Positions 20,223 to 29,445 of a stretch of DNA of 64,000 nucleotides are shown here, piece after piece (within the stretch, counting starts at the first letter, position 1; each line of letters starts with the position of its first letter). The translations under genes and the position numbers were made by a program. The notes beneath the pieces were generated by a model, which worked only from the letters and a program-made list of their open reading frames with translations, searched no databases and was not told the DNA's origin. This DNA comes from Haematobacter missouriensis (GTDB taxonomy: Bacteria; Pseudomonadota; Alphaproteobacteria; Rhodobacterales; Rhodobacteraceae): NCBI RefSeq assembly GCF_000740775.1, contig NZ_JFGS01000003.1, positions 186,001 to 250,000 of the forward strand, in the 5' to 3' direction.

Positions 20223-21032
20223 TCAGCCCCCGTCCAATTCTTCCAGCGCGCGTGACATTACGGCCAGAGTGAGCGTGGCATCCGCGCCGTCCTCCAGCAA
20301 CCACGCTGCGGACAGGGCCGCTCCCGCCACGATCCAGCGGAGCAGACGAGGGCGATCGATCCCGGCGTCACGGGCGACGATGCGCAGACGCGTCTCAAAG
20401 ACGCCGGGCATCAGCGCGACGGCATGACGGGGATCGGCAAGATCGGGATTGGTGAAAAGCCGGACATGGTCGAACGCCCGGTCGCCCTCGATCCCCTTCG
20501 GGTCGATGGCGAGCCAGCCCTCCTCGCCGAAGTCGAGCACGTTGCCATGATGCAGATCGCCGTGGAGCGGCAGGCGTTCCCGCTGGGCGGCCAGCGCCTG
20601 CCGCGCGATCACGGTCCCGCGGGCCAGTCTCGGATCGGCGGCAAAGCGCCACAGATCGGCAAACCACGTCTCCAGCGGAATGAGGGGCGGCGCCCCGGCG
20701 CGGGGGCGGTGAAGACGGGCGAGCACTGCGCAGAGCGCCGCCGTCGCCGCGCCATCCTCTCCCGTCCGGGACATGTGGAGAAGCGACCGGCGGCCCGTGG
20801 CCCGTGCCATCAGCAGCGCATCGCCCTCGCAGGCCAGCACACGGGCCGCGCCTTCACCGTGCCACCAGACCATCAGCGCATACCCCGCGCGCTCCTCGTC
20901 CGACCGCGTGACTTTCAGCATCGCGGGCCGGTCGAGGCATCGCACGGGCAAGAGCCTTGAGGCGGGAGTGTCCCTTACCGGCCCGTCGGGGATCAGCCCC
21001 CAACGCGCCAGCCAGGGATCGAAACGGGTCAG
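20223..21032 (-). CDS. aminoglycoside/hydroxyurea phosphotransferase-like kinase, probable CTG start
   Basis: Kinase-fold protein of the streptomycin 6-kinase family (PF04655-like). The catalytic loop [15 protein letters not shown] followed by WLAIDPKG supplies the phosphotransfer Asp/Asn and metal-binding Asp. In frame, the protein-like sequence extends upstream to [14 protein letters not shown], yet no ATG, GTG or TTG occurs there; the first available ones are TTG at 20949-20951 and GTG two codons later, which would remove about 27 residues. A CTG at 21030-21032 overlaps the talC stop in the same geometry as an ATGA junction, so I propose it as the start (269 residues). No role in antibiotic resistance can be inferred; the substrate is unknown. 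Confidence 0.7.
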   Translation of the reverse strand: MTRFDPWLARWGLIPDGPVRDTPASRLLPVRCLDRPAMLKVTRSDEERAGYALMVWWHGEGAARVLACEGDALLMARATGRRSLLHMSRTGEDGAATAALCAVLARLHRPRAGAPPLIPLETWFADLWRFAADPRLARGTVIARQALAAQRERLPLHGDLHHGNVLDFGEEGWLAIDPKGIEGDRAFDHVRLFTNPDLADPRHAVALMPGVFETRLRIVARDAGIDRPRLLRWIVAGAALSAAWLLEDGADATLTLAVMSRALEELDGG

Positions 21033-21682
21033 AGGATCTTCTGTCCCGTCGCCGCCCAGTCCTTGTTGAACTGGTCAAGGCCCTTCTCGGTCAGCGGATG
21101 GCTGGCCAGCGCCTTGATGACGGCGGGGGGCGCGGTGATGACATCGGCCCCGATCTTCGCGCATTCGGTGATGTGGTTCACGGTGCGAATGGACGCCGCC
21201 AGGATTTGCGTCTCGAACCCGTAGTTGTCATATATGTGCCGGATGTCGGCGATGAGATCCAGGCCGTCGATGTTTATATCGTCCAGGCGCCCGATGAAGG
21301 GCGAGATGAAAGTGGCCCCTGCCTTGGCGGCGATCAGCGCCTGGTTGGGGGAGAAGCAGAGCGTCACGTTGACCATGAACCCTTCGTCCGACAACACCTT
21401 GCAGGCCTTCAGGCCCGCCCAGGTCAGCGGCACCTTGACCGTGATGTTCGGCGCGATTTCGGCGAGCTTGCGGCCCTCTGCGATCATGTCGTCGGCATCC
21501 TGCGCCACGACTTCGGCGGAAACCGGGCCGGAGACGATACCGCAGATCTCCTTGGTGACTTCAAGGATGTTGCGGCCGGATTTCAGGATGAGCGACGGGT
21601 TGGTGGTGACGCCGTCGACCATGCCAAGCTCGTTCAGCTCGGCGATGGCCGCGACATCGGCGGTGTCGACGAAGAACTTCAT
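21029..21682 (-). CDS. tal: transaldolase / fructose-6-phosphate aldolase-type (TalC/Fsa)
   Basis: Small transaldolase-family enzyme that transfers or cleaves a dihydroxyacetone unit through a Schiff base in the pentose phosphate pathway. At 217 residues it belongs to the short TalC/Fsa group. Lys83 in NITVKVPLT is the Schiff-base lysine, and [20 protein letters not shown] and [13 protein letters not shown] are family motifs. Distinguishing transaldolase from F6P aldolase by sequence alone is unsafe; most alphaproteobacterial members are annotated as transaldolase. The start is ATG 21680-21682; a GTG lies one codon upstream. It is divergent from priA by 68 bp. Confidence 0.92.
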   Translation of the reverse strand: MKFFVDTADVAAIAELNELGMVDGVTTNPSLILKSGRNILEVTKEICGIVSGPVSAEVVAQDADDMIAEGRKLAEIAPNITVKVPLTWAGLKACKVLSDEGFMVNVTLCFSPNQALIAAKAGATFISPFIGRLDDINIDGLDLIADIRHIYDNYGFETQILAASIRTVNHITECAKIGADVITAPPAVIKALASHPLTEKGLDQFNKDWAATGQKIL

Positions 21683-21750
21683 CACGGGTGTCCTGTTCGT
21701 GAAAGGGATTGGAGGCCGTCATACCCCACCGGGAGGCGGGCGGAAAGTGC

Positions 21751-23979
21751 ATGACTGACCTGTTTCACATCCCCGTTGCCGTGTCAGCCGCCCCCGGCCA
21801 CTATCCGGCGGGCGCGCGGGTCGGTGTCGTGACCACGGCGCTCGACCGGCGGCTGGACTATCTGGCGCCTGAGGGTGGCTGCGCGGAGGGCGATTTCGTG
21901 CAGGTTCCGCTCGGTCCGCGGCAGGTGCTGGGCGTGGTCTGGGGGCCGGGGGACGGCGACTTCGACGCGGCCCGTCTCCGCCCTGTCACCCGCGTGCTGG
22001 ATGCGGAGCCGATGGCGGAGGCAATGCGCCAGTTTCTGGAGCGGGGCGCGCAATACACGCTGACGCCGCTCGCGCTCATGCTCAGGCTCGCCACGCGGGC
22101 GCCGGGGCTCGGCGCGCCGCCCGCGACGCGGCGCATCCTGCTCCGTGGCGGGCGTGAGCCGGACCGGATGACGGAGGCGCGGGCGCGTGTTCTGGACATC
22201 CTGGACGAATATGGCGATCCGGGCTTCACGCCCGCCGAGCTGGCGGGGCTGGCCGGGGTTTCCTCCGGCGTGGTGAAGGGCCTCGTGGCGCAGGGGGTGC
22301 TGCTGGAGCAGGATGCCCCCCGCGACCAGCCCTATCCCCGTCTCGACCCCGCCCGTGCCGGTCATGCGCTGACGGAGGATCAGGCCGGCGCCGCGGCGCG
22401 GCTCCGGCAGGGTGTGGCTTCCGGCCATTACGGCACGACGCTGCTGAAGGGTGTCACCGGCTCTGGCAAGACGGAGGTTTATCTGGAGGCGGTGGCCGAA
22501 TGCCTGCGCGCCGGTCGGCAGGCGCTCGTGCTGCTGCCGGAGATCGCGCTGACGGCGGAATTCCTCAAGCGGGTGGAGGCGCGCTTCGGCGCGCGGCCCG
22601 CGGAGTGGCATTCCGGCGCCACCCAGACCGAACGCCGCCGCCTCTGGCGCGCGGTGAGCAGGGGCGAGGCGCAGTTCGTCGTCGGCGCCCGCTCCGCGCT
22701 GTTTCTGCCGTTCCGCGATCTGGGGCTGATCGTGGTCGATGAGGAGCACGACACCTCCTACAAGCAGGAGGAGGGCATCCTCTACAACGCGCGTGACATG
22801 GCGGTGCTGCGGGCCTCGCTCTGCTCTGCGCAGGTCATTCTGGCTTCCGCCACCCCCTCGCTCGAAAGCTGGGCGAATGCGGAGGCTGGGAAATACGCGC
22901 GGATCGATCTCGCCGCGCGCTACGGCGCCGCGGAGTTGCCCGAGATGCGGGCGATCGACATGCGCGACGAGGATGTGCCCTCCAACCGCTGGATCTCGCC
23001 CACGCTTGCCGCCGCCGTGAGCGCGCGGGTTGAGGCGGGGGAACAGGCGCTGCTGTTCCTCAACCGGCGGGGCTATGCGCCGCTGACCGTCTGCCGGGCC
23101 TGCGGGCACCAGATCGGCTGCGACCACTGTGACGCCCGGATGGTGGAGCATCGGTTCCAGAAGCGGCTCGTCTGCCATCAGTGCGGAGAGACAAAGCCGA
23201 TCCCCACCGCCTGTCCCTCCTGTGGGGTGGAGGGCAAGCTTGCCCCCGTCGGGCCGGGTGTAGAGCGGCTGGCGGAGGAGGTGGAGGCGCTGTTTCCGGG
23301 CCGCCGGATCGCCGTGCTGTCCTCAGACCTCTTCGGCTCCGCGCGCGCGCTGAAGGCGCGAATAGAGGAGATCGCGGAGGGCGGTGCCGACATCATCATC
23401 GGCACCCAGCTCGTCGCCAAGGGCCACAACTTCCCGCTTCTGACGCTGGTCGGTGTGATCGATACCGATCTGGGGCTGAAAGGTTCCGATCTGCGGGCGG
23501 CGGAGCGCACGTTTCAGCTCATGCGGCAGGTGGCGGGCCGGGCGGGCCGGGCGGAGGGGCGTCAGGGGCTGGCGTTGCTCCAGTCCTTTCAGCCCGAGCA
23601 TCCGGTGATCCGCGCGATCCTTTCGGGTGACGAGGAAGGGTTCTGGCGGGCCGAGGCTGAGGAGCGCCGCGCGGCGGGGGTGCCGCCCTACGGGCGCATG
23701 GCGGGGATCATCCTGTCCTCCCCGGATGTGGCGGAGGCGTTCGACTTCGGCGCCGAACTCGCGCGGCGGGACCAGCCGCTCCGCCGTGTAGGCGCGCAGG
23801 TCTATGGCCCGGCCCCTGCGCCGATCGCGCGCGTCAGGGGGCGTCACCGGGTGCGGCTGCTGGTGAAGGCGGGCAAGGGCGTGGGCCTTCAGGGCGCAAT
23901 CTCCGAATGGATCTCGCAGCTTCGTGTGCCCGGTCACCTCCGTGTAACCATCGACATCGACCCGCAGAGCTTTTACTAG
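21751..23979 (+). CDS. priA: primosomal replication protein N' (helicase PriA)
   Basis: Superfamily 2 DNA helicase that reloads the replisome at stalled forks. In 742 residues the order is: an N-terminal 3'-DNA-binding domain (RVGVVTTALDRRLDYLAP), helicase lobe 1 with GVTGSGKTE (Walker A) and DEEH, a zinc domain with paired cysteines (CRACGHQIGCDHC ... CHQCGE ... CPSC), then lobe 2 ending QVAGRAGR, and a C-terminal domain. The start is ATG 21751 (MTDLFHIPV). It is in the typical single-gene context with msrA following 85 bp later on its own promoter. Confidence 0.96.
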   Translation: MTDLFHIPVAVSAAPGHYPAGARVGVVTTALDRRLDYLAPEGGCAEGDFVQVPLGPRQVLGVVWGPGDGDFDAARLRPVTRVLDAEPMAEAMRQFLERGAQYTLTPLALMLRLATRAPGLGAPPATRRILLRGGREPDRMTEARARVLDILDEYGDPGFTPAELAGLAGVSSGVVKGLVAQGVLLEQDAPRDQPYPRLDPARAGHALTEDQAGAAARLRQGVASGHYGTTLLKGVTGSGKTEVYLEAVAECLRAGRQALVLLPEIALTAEFLKRVEARFGARPAEWHSGATQTERRRLWRAVSRGEAQFVVGARSALFLPFRDLGLIVVDEEHDTSYKQEEGILYNARDMAVLRASLCSAQVILASATPSLESWANAEAGKYARIDLAARYGAAELPEMRAIDMRDEDVPSNRWISPTLAAAVSARVEAGEQALLFLNRRGYAPLTVCRACGHQIGCDHCDARMVEHRFQKRLVCHQCGETKPIPTACPSCGVEGKLAPVGPGVERLAEEVEALFPGRRIAVLSSDLFGSARALKARIEEIAEGGADIIIGTQLVAKGHNFPLLTLVGVIDTDLGLKGSDLRAAERTFQLMRQVAGRAGRAEGRQGLALLQSFQPEHPVIRAILSGDEEGFWRAEAEERRAAGVPPYGRMAGIILSSPDVAEAFDFGAELARRDQPLRRVGAQVYGPAPAPIARVRGRHRVRLLVKAGKGVGLQGAISEWISQLRVPGHLRVTIDIDPQSFY

Positions 23980-24011
23980 GCTGTAACATGCCACCTTGTC
24001 CCCACGACTAC

Positions 24012-24039
24012 TTGGGGTTGGCCGCAGGTTTCCTATATT
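24012..24039 (+). promoter_or_regulatory. candidate sigma-70 promoter for msrA
   Basis: TTGGGG (24012-24017) is followed after 16 bases by TATATT (24034-24039), five of six matches to the -10 consensus. It lies about 25 bases ahead of the msrA ATG and between priA and msrA, so msrA can be expressed independently. Confidence 0.45.
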
Positions 24040-24064
24040 CTCTCCACTCACAGGAGGACCGAGC

Positions 24065-24718
24065 ATGTTCACCTTCGCAGGCAAGAAACTCGCGCTGCCG
24101 ACGCGTGGCGAAGCGCTTCCCGGCCGCGCCCACCCCATCCCCACTGCCGATACGCATTTCGTGTCCGGCCGCTCTCTCTGGGACATGCCGGAGGGGATGC
24201 AGGTGGCGATCTTCGGCATGGGCTGTTTCTGGGGTGTGGAGCGAATCTTCTGGAAGGTGCCGGGGGTGTGGTCCACCTCGGTCGGCTATGCGGGTGGCGT
24301 GACGCCCAACCCGACCTATCAGGAGGTCTGCTCAGGCATGACCGGCCATAACGAAGTGGTCCGTGTCGTCTATGATCCGACCATGGTCAGCTATGAGGAT
24401 CTGCTGAAGGTCTTCTGGGAGAACCACAACCCCACGCAGGGCATGCGGCAGGGCAACGATGTCGGCACGCAGTACCGCTCCGCGATCTACTGGACGGACG
24501 AGGCGCAGCGCGTTGCGGCGGAAGCCTCGCTGGCTGCCTTTGCGCCGCGGCTGAAGGCTGCGGGCTATGGCAATGTCACCACCGAGATCCTGCCAGCGCC
24601 GGCCTATTTTCCGGCAGAGGATTACCATCAGCAGTATCTGGCGAAGAACCCTGCGGGCTATTGCGGCATCGGGGGCACCGGCGTCACCTGCCCGGTGGGC
24701 ATCGGCGCGACGACCTGA
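24065..24718 (+). CDS. msrA: peptide-methionine (S)-S-oxide reductase
   Basis: Reduces methionine S-sulfoxide in proteins and free methionine. The catalytic GCFWG motif places the nucleophile at Cys54 in a 217-residue protein; [19 protein letters not shown] and the C-terminal [15 protein letters not shown], with likely resolving cysteines, are family-specific. Only the MsrA domain is present, with no fused MsrB. No signal peptide is seen, so it acts in the cytoplasm. The ATG at 24065 has a strong AGGAGG site. The gene after it is 70 bp away on the same strand. Confidence 0.96.
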   Translation: MFTFAGKKLALPTRGEALPGRAHPIPTADTHFVSGRSLWDMPEGMQVAIFGMGCFWGVERIFWKVPGVWSTSVGYAGGVTPNPTYQEVCSGMTGHNEVVRVVYDPTMVSYEDLLKVFWENHNPTQGMRQGNDVGTQYRSAIYWTDEAQRVAAEASLAAFAPRLKAAGYGNVTTEILPAPAYFPAEDYHQQYLAKNPAGYCGIGGTGVTCPVGIGATT

Positions 24719-24788
24719 CCGCCACGCCTGCGGCAAGGCCGGCTCCGGGGGACCGGGGCTGGCAACGGGATCGCAAGCGGAGGGCGCG

Positions 24789-25487
24789 GTGAGCGAGAGA
24801 GCCGAAGGACAGGACGGAACGCCGGGGGACACGCCCCGGTCGCCCAGCCCGTCCGCCAAGAATCGGACCGCCAGACAGTCCGCCGCCGCGGCAGAGCAGA
24901 TTGCCTTTCCGGGGCGGGTTGCGCCCGGAACGCCCGGTCATGTTCCGCCCCGCCGCATCCTGGTGACGGGAGCCTCTGGGACGGGCACATCGACGCTGGG
25001 AAGAATGCTGGCGATCCGGCTTGCAAGCCAGCATTTCGACACCGACGATTTCTACTGGCACCCCACGGATCCCCCCTTTCGCACACCCCGCCCGCCTGCG
25101 GAGCGGCTCGCGCTTATGGAGGCGATGTTCCTGCCCCGGCGGGACTGGATTCTGTCAGGCGCGCCGATGCGGTGGGAGGGACGGCTTCGGGAACGGGTGA
25201 CGGCGGTCATCTTCCTCCGCCTCGACCCCGGAGAGCGGATGGAGCGTCTCCGCCGGCGGGAACGGTTGCGCTACGGCGATGCCGCCGACTGCCCGGAGAC
25301 GGCGGAGTTTCTCGCCTGGGCGGAAAGCTATGACGATCCCTTCTTCACGGGCCGGTCGCTGGCGGGGCATCTGGCCTGGCTGGAGACATTCGCCTGCCCC
25401 GTCACGACGCTTGACGCGGCGCTCCCGCCCGACAGGCTGATGGAGATCAGCCTTTCCGTCCTTGACCCCTCCCGCGCCTCCGCTTAG
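24789..25487 (+). CDS. P-loop NTPase, adenylate-kinase-like, with GTGTST Walker A
   Basis: A 232-residue protein (GTG start at 24789 with GGAGGG ahead). The first 50 residues are low-complexity and polar. The core begins RRILVTGASGTGTSTLGR, a P-loop in which the usual Walker lysine is Thr (GASGTGTST, 61-69), followed by HFDTDDFYW, an acceptor-binding-like DDFYW as in small-molecule kinases, and RWEGRLRERVTAVIFLRLDPGERMERLRRRE, a LID-like arginine-rich helix. The family is recognised in databases only as an AAA or P-loop kinase-like ATPase, so the substrate is unknown. It precedes prmA by 28 bp, likely in one transcript. The missing lysine may mean weak or no catalysis. Confidence 0.75.
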   Translation: MSERAEGQDGTPGDTPRSPSPSAKNRTARQSAAAAEQIAFPGRVAPGTPGHVPPRRILVTGASGTGTSTLGRMLAIRLASQHFDTDDFYWHPTDPPFRTPRPPAERLALMEAMFLPRRDWILSGAPMRWEGRLRERVTAVIFLRLDPGERMERLRRRERLRYGDAADCPETAEFLAWAESYDDPFFTGRSLAGHLAWLETFACPVTTLDAALPPDRLMEISLSVLDPSRASA

Positions 25488-25515
25488 GCGGGGCCGGAAA
25501 CGCCCGGAGGCCCAC

Positions 25516-26382
25516 ATGCCCACCTATGCCGCCCTGACCACGCTGCCCGGCCGCGAGCCTGCCGATGCGCTTGCCGAAGCGCTGGAGGATCTGGAGCCCG
25601 AGCCCTACGGCGTCGGCGCGTTCGAGATCGAGGACGGCTCCGGTCTGTGGGAAGTCGGCGCCTATTTCTTCGATCCGCCGGACGAGGTGGCGCTGGCACT
25701 GCTCGCCGCCGTTCATGCGGCCAAGGATTTCACCGTCTCCGAATTGCCCGAGATCGACTGGGTCGCCAAGGTTCGGCGCGAACTGCATCCGGTGGAGGCC
25801 GGGCGGTTCTTCGTCTATGGCGCGCATGATGCCGACAAGGTGCCCGAAGGCCGTGTGGCCCTGCTGATCGAGGCGGCGGTGGCCTTCGGCACCGGCCACC
25901 ACGCGACGACGCTGGGGTGCCTCAAGGCGCTCGACAGGCTTGCGGACGAAGGCTTCGTCGGGCGGAACGTCGCGGATATCGGCTGCGGCACGGCGGTTCT
26001 TGCCATGGCGGCGGCCTCCCTCTGGCCCGGCACGGTGCTCGCCTCCGATATCGACGCTGTCGCGGTGGAAGTTGCTGCCGCGAATGCGGAGGCGAACGGC
26101 CTTGGCGACCGGCTGATCTGCGTGGAAGCCGCGGGCTTCGACAATCCGGCGATCACCGCCCGCGCGCCCTTCGATCTGGTCTTTGCCAATATCCTCAAGG
26201 GCCCGCTGGTGGAACTTGCGCCCGACATGGGCATGAACGTGGCGGAGGAGGGCTATGTCATCCTGTCCGGCATTCTGAACCAGCAGGCCGATGATGTCGT
26301 CGCCGCCTATGAGGCACAGGGATTCGATGTCGCTGCGCGCGATGAACTGGGCGACTGGACCACGCTCGTCCTTCGCAAGTGA
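25516..26382 (+). CDS. prmA: ribosomal protein L11 methyltransferase
   Basis: Trimethylates ribosomal protein L11. The 288-residue protein has an N-terminal substrate-recognition region of about 110 residues and a Rossmann methyltransferase domain with AFGTGHHATTLGCL (PrmA hallmark), DIGCGTAVLAMAAA (SAM binding) and FANILKGPL (motif IV). ATG 25516 follows a CGGAGG site. A conserved length and motif order leave little doubt. A terminator-like hairpin follows at 26428-26460. Confidence 0.95.
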   Translation: MPTYAALTTLPGREPADALAEALEDLEPEPYGVGAFEIEDGSGLWEVGAYFFDPPDEVALALLAAVHAAKDFTVSELPEIDWVAKVRRELHPVEAGRFFVYGAHDADKVPEGRVALLIEAAVAFGTGHHATTLGCLKALDRLADEGFVGRNVADIGCGTAVLAMAAASLWPGTVLASDIDAVAVEVAAANAEANGLGDRLICVEAAGFDNPAITARAPFDLVFANILKGPLVELAPDMGMNVAEEGYVILSGILNQQADDVVAAYEAQGFDVAARDELGDWTTLVLRK

Positions 26383-26427
26383 TCTGTGCGTGGAAGTGAC
26401 TGGCCTGCGGAAGTAACCTGAATGCGA

Positions 26428-26460
26428 AAGGCCGCGCCCCTGTGCGGGAAACGCGGCCTT
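26428..26460. terminator. bidirectional terminator between prmA and the DUF1127 gene
   Basis: AAGGCCGCG (26428-26436) pairs with CGCGGCCTT (26452-26460) across a 15-base loop. It lies between the convergent prmA and DUF1127 stops, so it can end both transcripts, though its T-tail is short. Confidence 0.65.
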
Positions 26461-26502
26461 GCAATCGTCGGGTCCGCAGCGGTTGCGGACCGGATTGGCG
26501 GC

Positions 26503-26712
26503 TCAGCGGAAGAGCGCGCCGATGTCGTCCAGATCGGCGCGGGTCAGGCCGATGTCGTTGAGTTCGCGGTCCGACAGGCGGGAAAGCGCCTTGCGGGTCA
26601 GCCGCGCGTCGTTCCAGCTTTTCAGGGCGCTGAAGGCGCCGGAGAACAGGTGGGGGGCGCGGCCTCCGGTCGAGCGGCCCGAGAGGCTCGGGTTGGTGTC
26701 GAGCGTAGCCAT
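26503..26712 (-). CDS. DUF1127 (YjiS-like) small protein
   Basis: A 69-residue protein with an unstructured N-terminus (SGRSTGGRAPHLFSG) and the DUF1127 helical domain ALKSWNDARLTRKALSRLSDRELNDIGLTRADL. The L-S-D-R-x-L-x-D-I-G-L-x-R core is the signature. In alphaproteobacteria such arginine-rich short proteins affect small-RNA turnover and phosphate or nitrogen responses in some species, but the molecular role of this one is unknown. It is monocistronic, with a 325-bp upstream gap. Confidence 0.85.
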   Translation of the reverse strand: MATLDTNPSLSGRSTGGRAPHLFSGAFSALKSWNDARLTRKALSRLSDRELNDIGLTRADLDDIGALFR

Positions 26713-27037
26713 CTTGGTATCCTTTACAAACTGCTTCTTATGGGAGCATCATTTTGACTGAGCTGCATCTAGAGCGGGCATTTTGAGAACTCAACGGGCG
26801 CCGATGTCATGGCACTCTTGCGCGGCGCGCATGGCTTCTTTCACAAAAATTCAATGAAAATGGGTTCTTGCGATCAGGGTGGTTTTCTCGCCGCGTCTTT
26901 GGTGATTTCTTCGAGGAAGTGGGGAGAAGTCGCAACTTCCTTGCGGGATCATTACTGATACCCGGATCGTTCTGGCGGGTGTTCGCCTTTCGTGCTAGCG
27001 AGGCAAAAAGACAACAGAATGCTCGGGACAGGTCGGA
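26713..27037. other. DUF1127 / ruvC intergenic region (325 bp)
   Basis: No gene is supported. The region is richer in A and T than its neighbours and must hold the divergent promoters of the DUF1127 gene and the ruvCAB operon. GTTC-N8-GTTC at 26969-26984 resembles the alphaproteobacterial SOS box, but the spacer is one base too long (GTTC-N7-GTTC expected), so I do not call an SOS site. Confidence 0.5.
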
Positions 27038-27541
27038 ATGCGCGTCATGGGGATAGATCCGGGCCTCCGAAATCTCGGTTGGGGGGTGATAGAGGTGCGT
27101 GGCTCACGACTCAGTCATATCGCCAACGGCATCCTACATTCTGAGGGCGAGGATCTCGCCATGCGGCTGATGAGCCTGCACGCCCAGCTGTCCCGCGTCT
27201 TCGCTGCCCATACGCCGGAGGCTGCCGCGGTGGAGCAGACCTTCGTCAACAAGGATGCCGTGGCGACGCTGAAGCTCGGTCAGGCGCGGGGCATCGCCCT
27301 GCTCGTCCCGGCGCAGGCGGGCATCCGGGTGGGCGAATATGCGCCCAACGCGGTCAAGAAGACGGTCGTGGGCGTGGGACACGCGCAGAAGCGGCAGATC
27401 GACCATATGGTGCGGCTTCATCTGCCAGGCATCGTCATTGCCGGGCCTGATGCGGCGGACGCGCTCGCCGTGGCGATCTGTCACGCACATCACATGCAAT
27501 CCGCAGGCCGACTCGCCGCCGCGCTGGCGAGGGCGCAATGA
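27038..27541 (+). CDS. ruvC: Holliday junction endonuclease RuvC
   Basis: Resolves Holliday junctions by paired nicks. The 167-residue protein keeps the four catalytic acidic residues at Asp7 (GIDPG), Glu66 (VEQTF), Asp138 and Asp141 (GPDAADALA), at the same numbers as E. coli RuvC. The segment [15 protein letters not shown] is the conserved DNA-contact stretch. The start ATG at 27038 is preceded by AGGTCGGA. The stop overlaps the ruvA start (ATGA). Confidence 0.97.
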   Translation: MRVMGIDPGLRNLGWGVIEVRGSRLSHIANGILHSEGEDLAMRLMSLHAQLSRVFAAHTPEAAAVEQTFVNKDAVATLKLGQARGIALLVPAQAGIRVGEYAPNAVKKTVVGVGHAQKRQIDHMVRLHLPGIVIAGPDAADALAVAICHAHHMQSAGRLAAALARAQ

Positions 27542-28206
27542 TCGGGCGCGTTGCCGGACTGGTCGTGCATCGGGGCCAGGACCATGTGGTGATCGACGTG
27601 CGCGGCGTGGGCTATGTCGTTTACGTCTCGGACAGGACGATGGCCGCGCTGCCCGCCGTGGGCGGCGCTGCCGCGCTCTGGACGGAACTGCTGGTGCGGG
27701 AGGATCTTCTCCAGCTTTTCGGCTTTCCGACGCTGCTGGAGAAGGAATGGCACCGGCTGCTGCTGACCGTGCAGGGGATCGGCGCCAAGGCGGCGCTCGC
27801 CATTCTGGGAACCCTCGGGGCGGAGGGGCTGGCGCGCGCCATCGCGCTTGGCGACTGGACGACGGTGAAGGCGGCGCCGGGTGTCGGCCCGAAGATCGCG
27901 CAGCGCGTTGTGAATGAGCTGAAGGGCAAGGCCCCCGCCGTCATGGCGCTCGGGGCCGGGCCGGGGCCGACGGTCGTGGCGCCTCCGATGGCGGAGGAGG
28001 AGGGCGTGGTGGTGGACCTGCCGCCGCCCCCACCGCCCTCTCCTTCCGCGGCTGCGACGGCGGAGGCGCTGTCGGCGCTGCTGAACCTCGGCTACGGGCA
28101 GGGGGAGGCGGCGGCGGCGGTGGCAGAGGCTGCGGGCCGCGCGCCGGAGGCCGCGACGCCGGACCTGATCCGCGCAGCCCTGAAACTGCTCGCGCCGAAG
28201 GGCTAG
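27538..28206 (+). CDS. ruvA: Holliday junction branch-migration protein RuvA
   Basis: Binds the four-way junction and loads RuvB. Domain I (OB-fold, [21 protein letters not shown]) and the helix-hairpin-helix domain ([29 protein letters not shown]) are intact. Between domain II and the RuvB-binding domain III is a proline-rich linker with a PPPPPPSPS run, longer than in E. coli; the total length is 222. Domain III ([19 protein letters not shown]) follows. It overlaps ruvC by four bases and lies 60 bp ahead of ruvB. Confidence 0.96.
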   Translation: MIGRVAGLVVHRGQDHVVIDVRGVGYVVYVSDRTMAALPAVGGAAALWTELLVREDLLQLFGFPTLLEKEWHRLLLTVQGIGAKAALAILGTLGAEGLARAIALGDWTTVKAAPGVGPKIAQRVVNELKGKAPAVMALGAGPGPTVVAPPMAEEEGVVVDLPPPPPPSPSAAATAEALSALLNLGYGQGEAAAAVAEAAGRAPEAATPDLIRAALKLLAPKG

Positions 28207-28266
28207 GGCCACTAAGCCTTGCCTTCCGGGCGATGTTCCGCGAAAGTTCCGGCGAGAGGCGCCATC

Positions 28267-29313
28267 ATGTCCATGCCAGATCCCACCCTGCGGCCCGAGT
28301 CGCTGCCGGAGGACAGCTCCGAAACCGACCGGGCGCTTCGCCCGCAGCTTCTGGACGAGTTCATCGGTCAGGCGGAGGCGCGCGCCAACCTGCGCATTTT
28401 CATCGAATCCGCCCGGATGCGCGGCGAGGCGATGGACCATACGCTGTTCCACGGCCCCCCCGGTCTGGGCAAGACGACGCTGGCCCAGATCATGGCGCGC
28501 GAACTGGGGGTGGGGTTCCGCATGACCTCCGGCCCGGTTCTGGCCAAGGCCGGGGATCTGGCGGCGATCCTGACCAATCTCGAACCTCGGGATGTGCTGT
28601 TCATCGATGAGATCCACCGCCTCTCACCGGTAGTGGAAGAGGTGCTCTATCCCGCGCTGGAGGATTTCGCCCTCGATCTGGTGATCGGGGAGGGGCCTGC
28701 CGCGCGCACCGTGCGGATCGACCTGCCACCCTTCACGCTGGTCGGGGCAACGACGCGGCTCGGCCTGCTCACCACGCCGCTCAGGGACAGGTTCGGCATT
28801 CCCACACGGCTCCAGTTCTACACGGAGGACGAGCTGTTCCAGATTGTCGCTCGCGGTGCGCGCCTCATGGGGATCACGGCGGAGGAAGGCGGCCTGCGGG
28901 AGATCGCCCGCCGCGCGCGCGGTACACCGCGGATCGCCGGTCGGCTCCTGCGCCGTGTGGTGGATTTCGCGCTGGTGGAGGGGAATGGCCATATCACCCA
29001 GCCGCTTGCCGACGGGGCGTTGAGCAGGCTTGGCGTCGATGCACTGGGGCTCGATGGCAGCGACCGGCGTTACCTCCGGCTCATCGCGGAAAGCTACGGC
29101 GGCGGGCCGGTGGGGGTGGAGACGCTCTCCGCTGCGTTGTCGGAGTCCCGCGATGCGATAGAGGAAGTGACGGAGCCTTACCTCCTGCAGCAGGGTCTCA
29201 TCGCGCGCACGCCGCGCGGTCGGATGCTCGCGCAGGCGGCGTGGCGGCATCTGGGGCTCGAAGCTCCGCGAACGGAGGTGCGCCCCGCGCCACAGGGCGA
29301 CCTTTTCGGCTAG
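28267..29313 (+). CDS. ruvB: Holliday junction ATP-dependent DNA helicase RuvB
   Basis: AAA+ motor for branch migration. The 348-residue protein has the Walker A GPPGLGKT (63-70), Walker B FIDEIHRL, sensor 1 GATTRLG and the arginine finger region TPLRDRFG, then a winged-helix C-terminal domain ([13 protein letters not shown]). ATG 28267 ([10 protein letters not shown]) is preferred over an upstream in-frame start since the canonical N-terminus begins close to the [12 protein letters not shown] box. It completes the ruvCAB operon. Confidence 0.97.
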   Translation: MSMPDPTLRPESLPEDSSETDRALRPQLLDEFIGQAEARANLRIFIESARMRGEAMDHTLFHGPPGLGKTTLAQIMARELGVGFRMTSGPVLAKAGDLAAILTNLEPRDVLFIDEIHRLSPVVEEVLYPALEDFALDLVIGEGPAARTVRIDLPPFTLVGATTRLGLLTTPLRDRFGIPTRLQFYTEDELFQIVARGARLMGITAEEGGLREIARRARGTPRIAGRLLRRVVDFALVEGNGHITQPLADGALSRLGVDALGLDGSDRRYLRLIAESYGGGPVGVETLSAALSESRDAIEEVTEPYLLQQGLIARTPRGRMLAQAAWRHLGLEAPRTEVRPAPQGDLFG

Positions 29314-29445
29314 CCCCCCGGTTTCCCTGAGAGGGTTTCCGCCCTATATGCCCTGTCCTGACAGGATTGTGTGGAGCCGCGCTGACGGATGAGACGCCCT
29401 GCCGTCCCGGTCAGCCCGTTACACCACCGCAGAAAGGCAGAAGCG

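Noticed and set aside
20223-21032. Antibiotic-resistance gene
   Set aside because: Only the kinase fold is shown; the core-genome setting gives no sign of an acquired resistance gene.
26969-26984. GTTC-N8-GTTC ahead of ruvCAB as an SOS box
   Set aside because: The alphaproteobacterial LexA site requires a 7-base spacer (GTTC-N7-GTTC or GTTC-N7-GATC); here it is 8.
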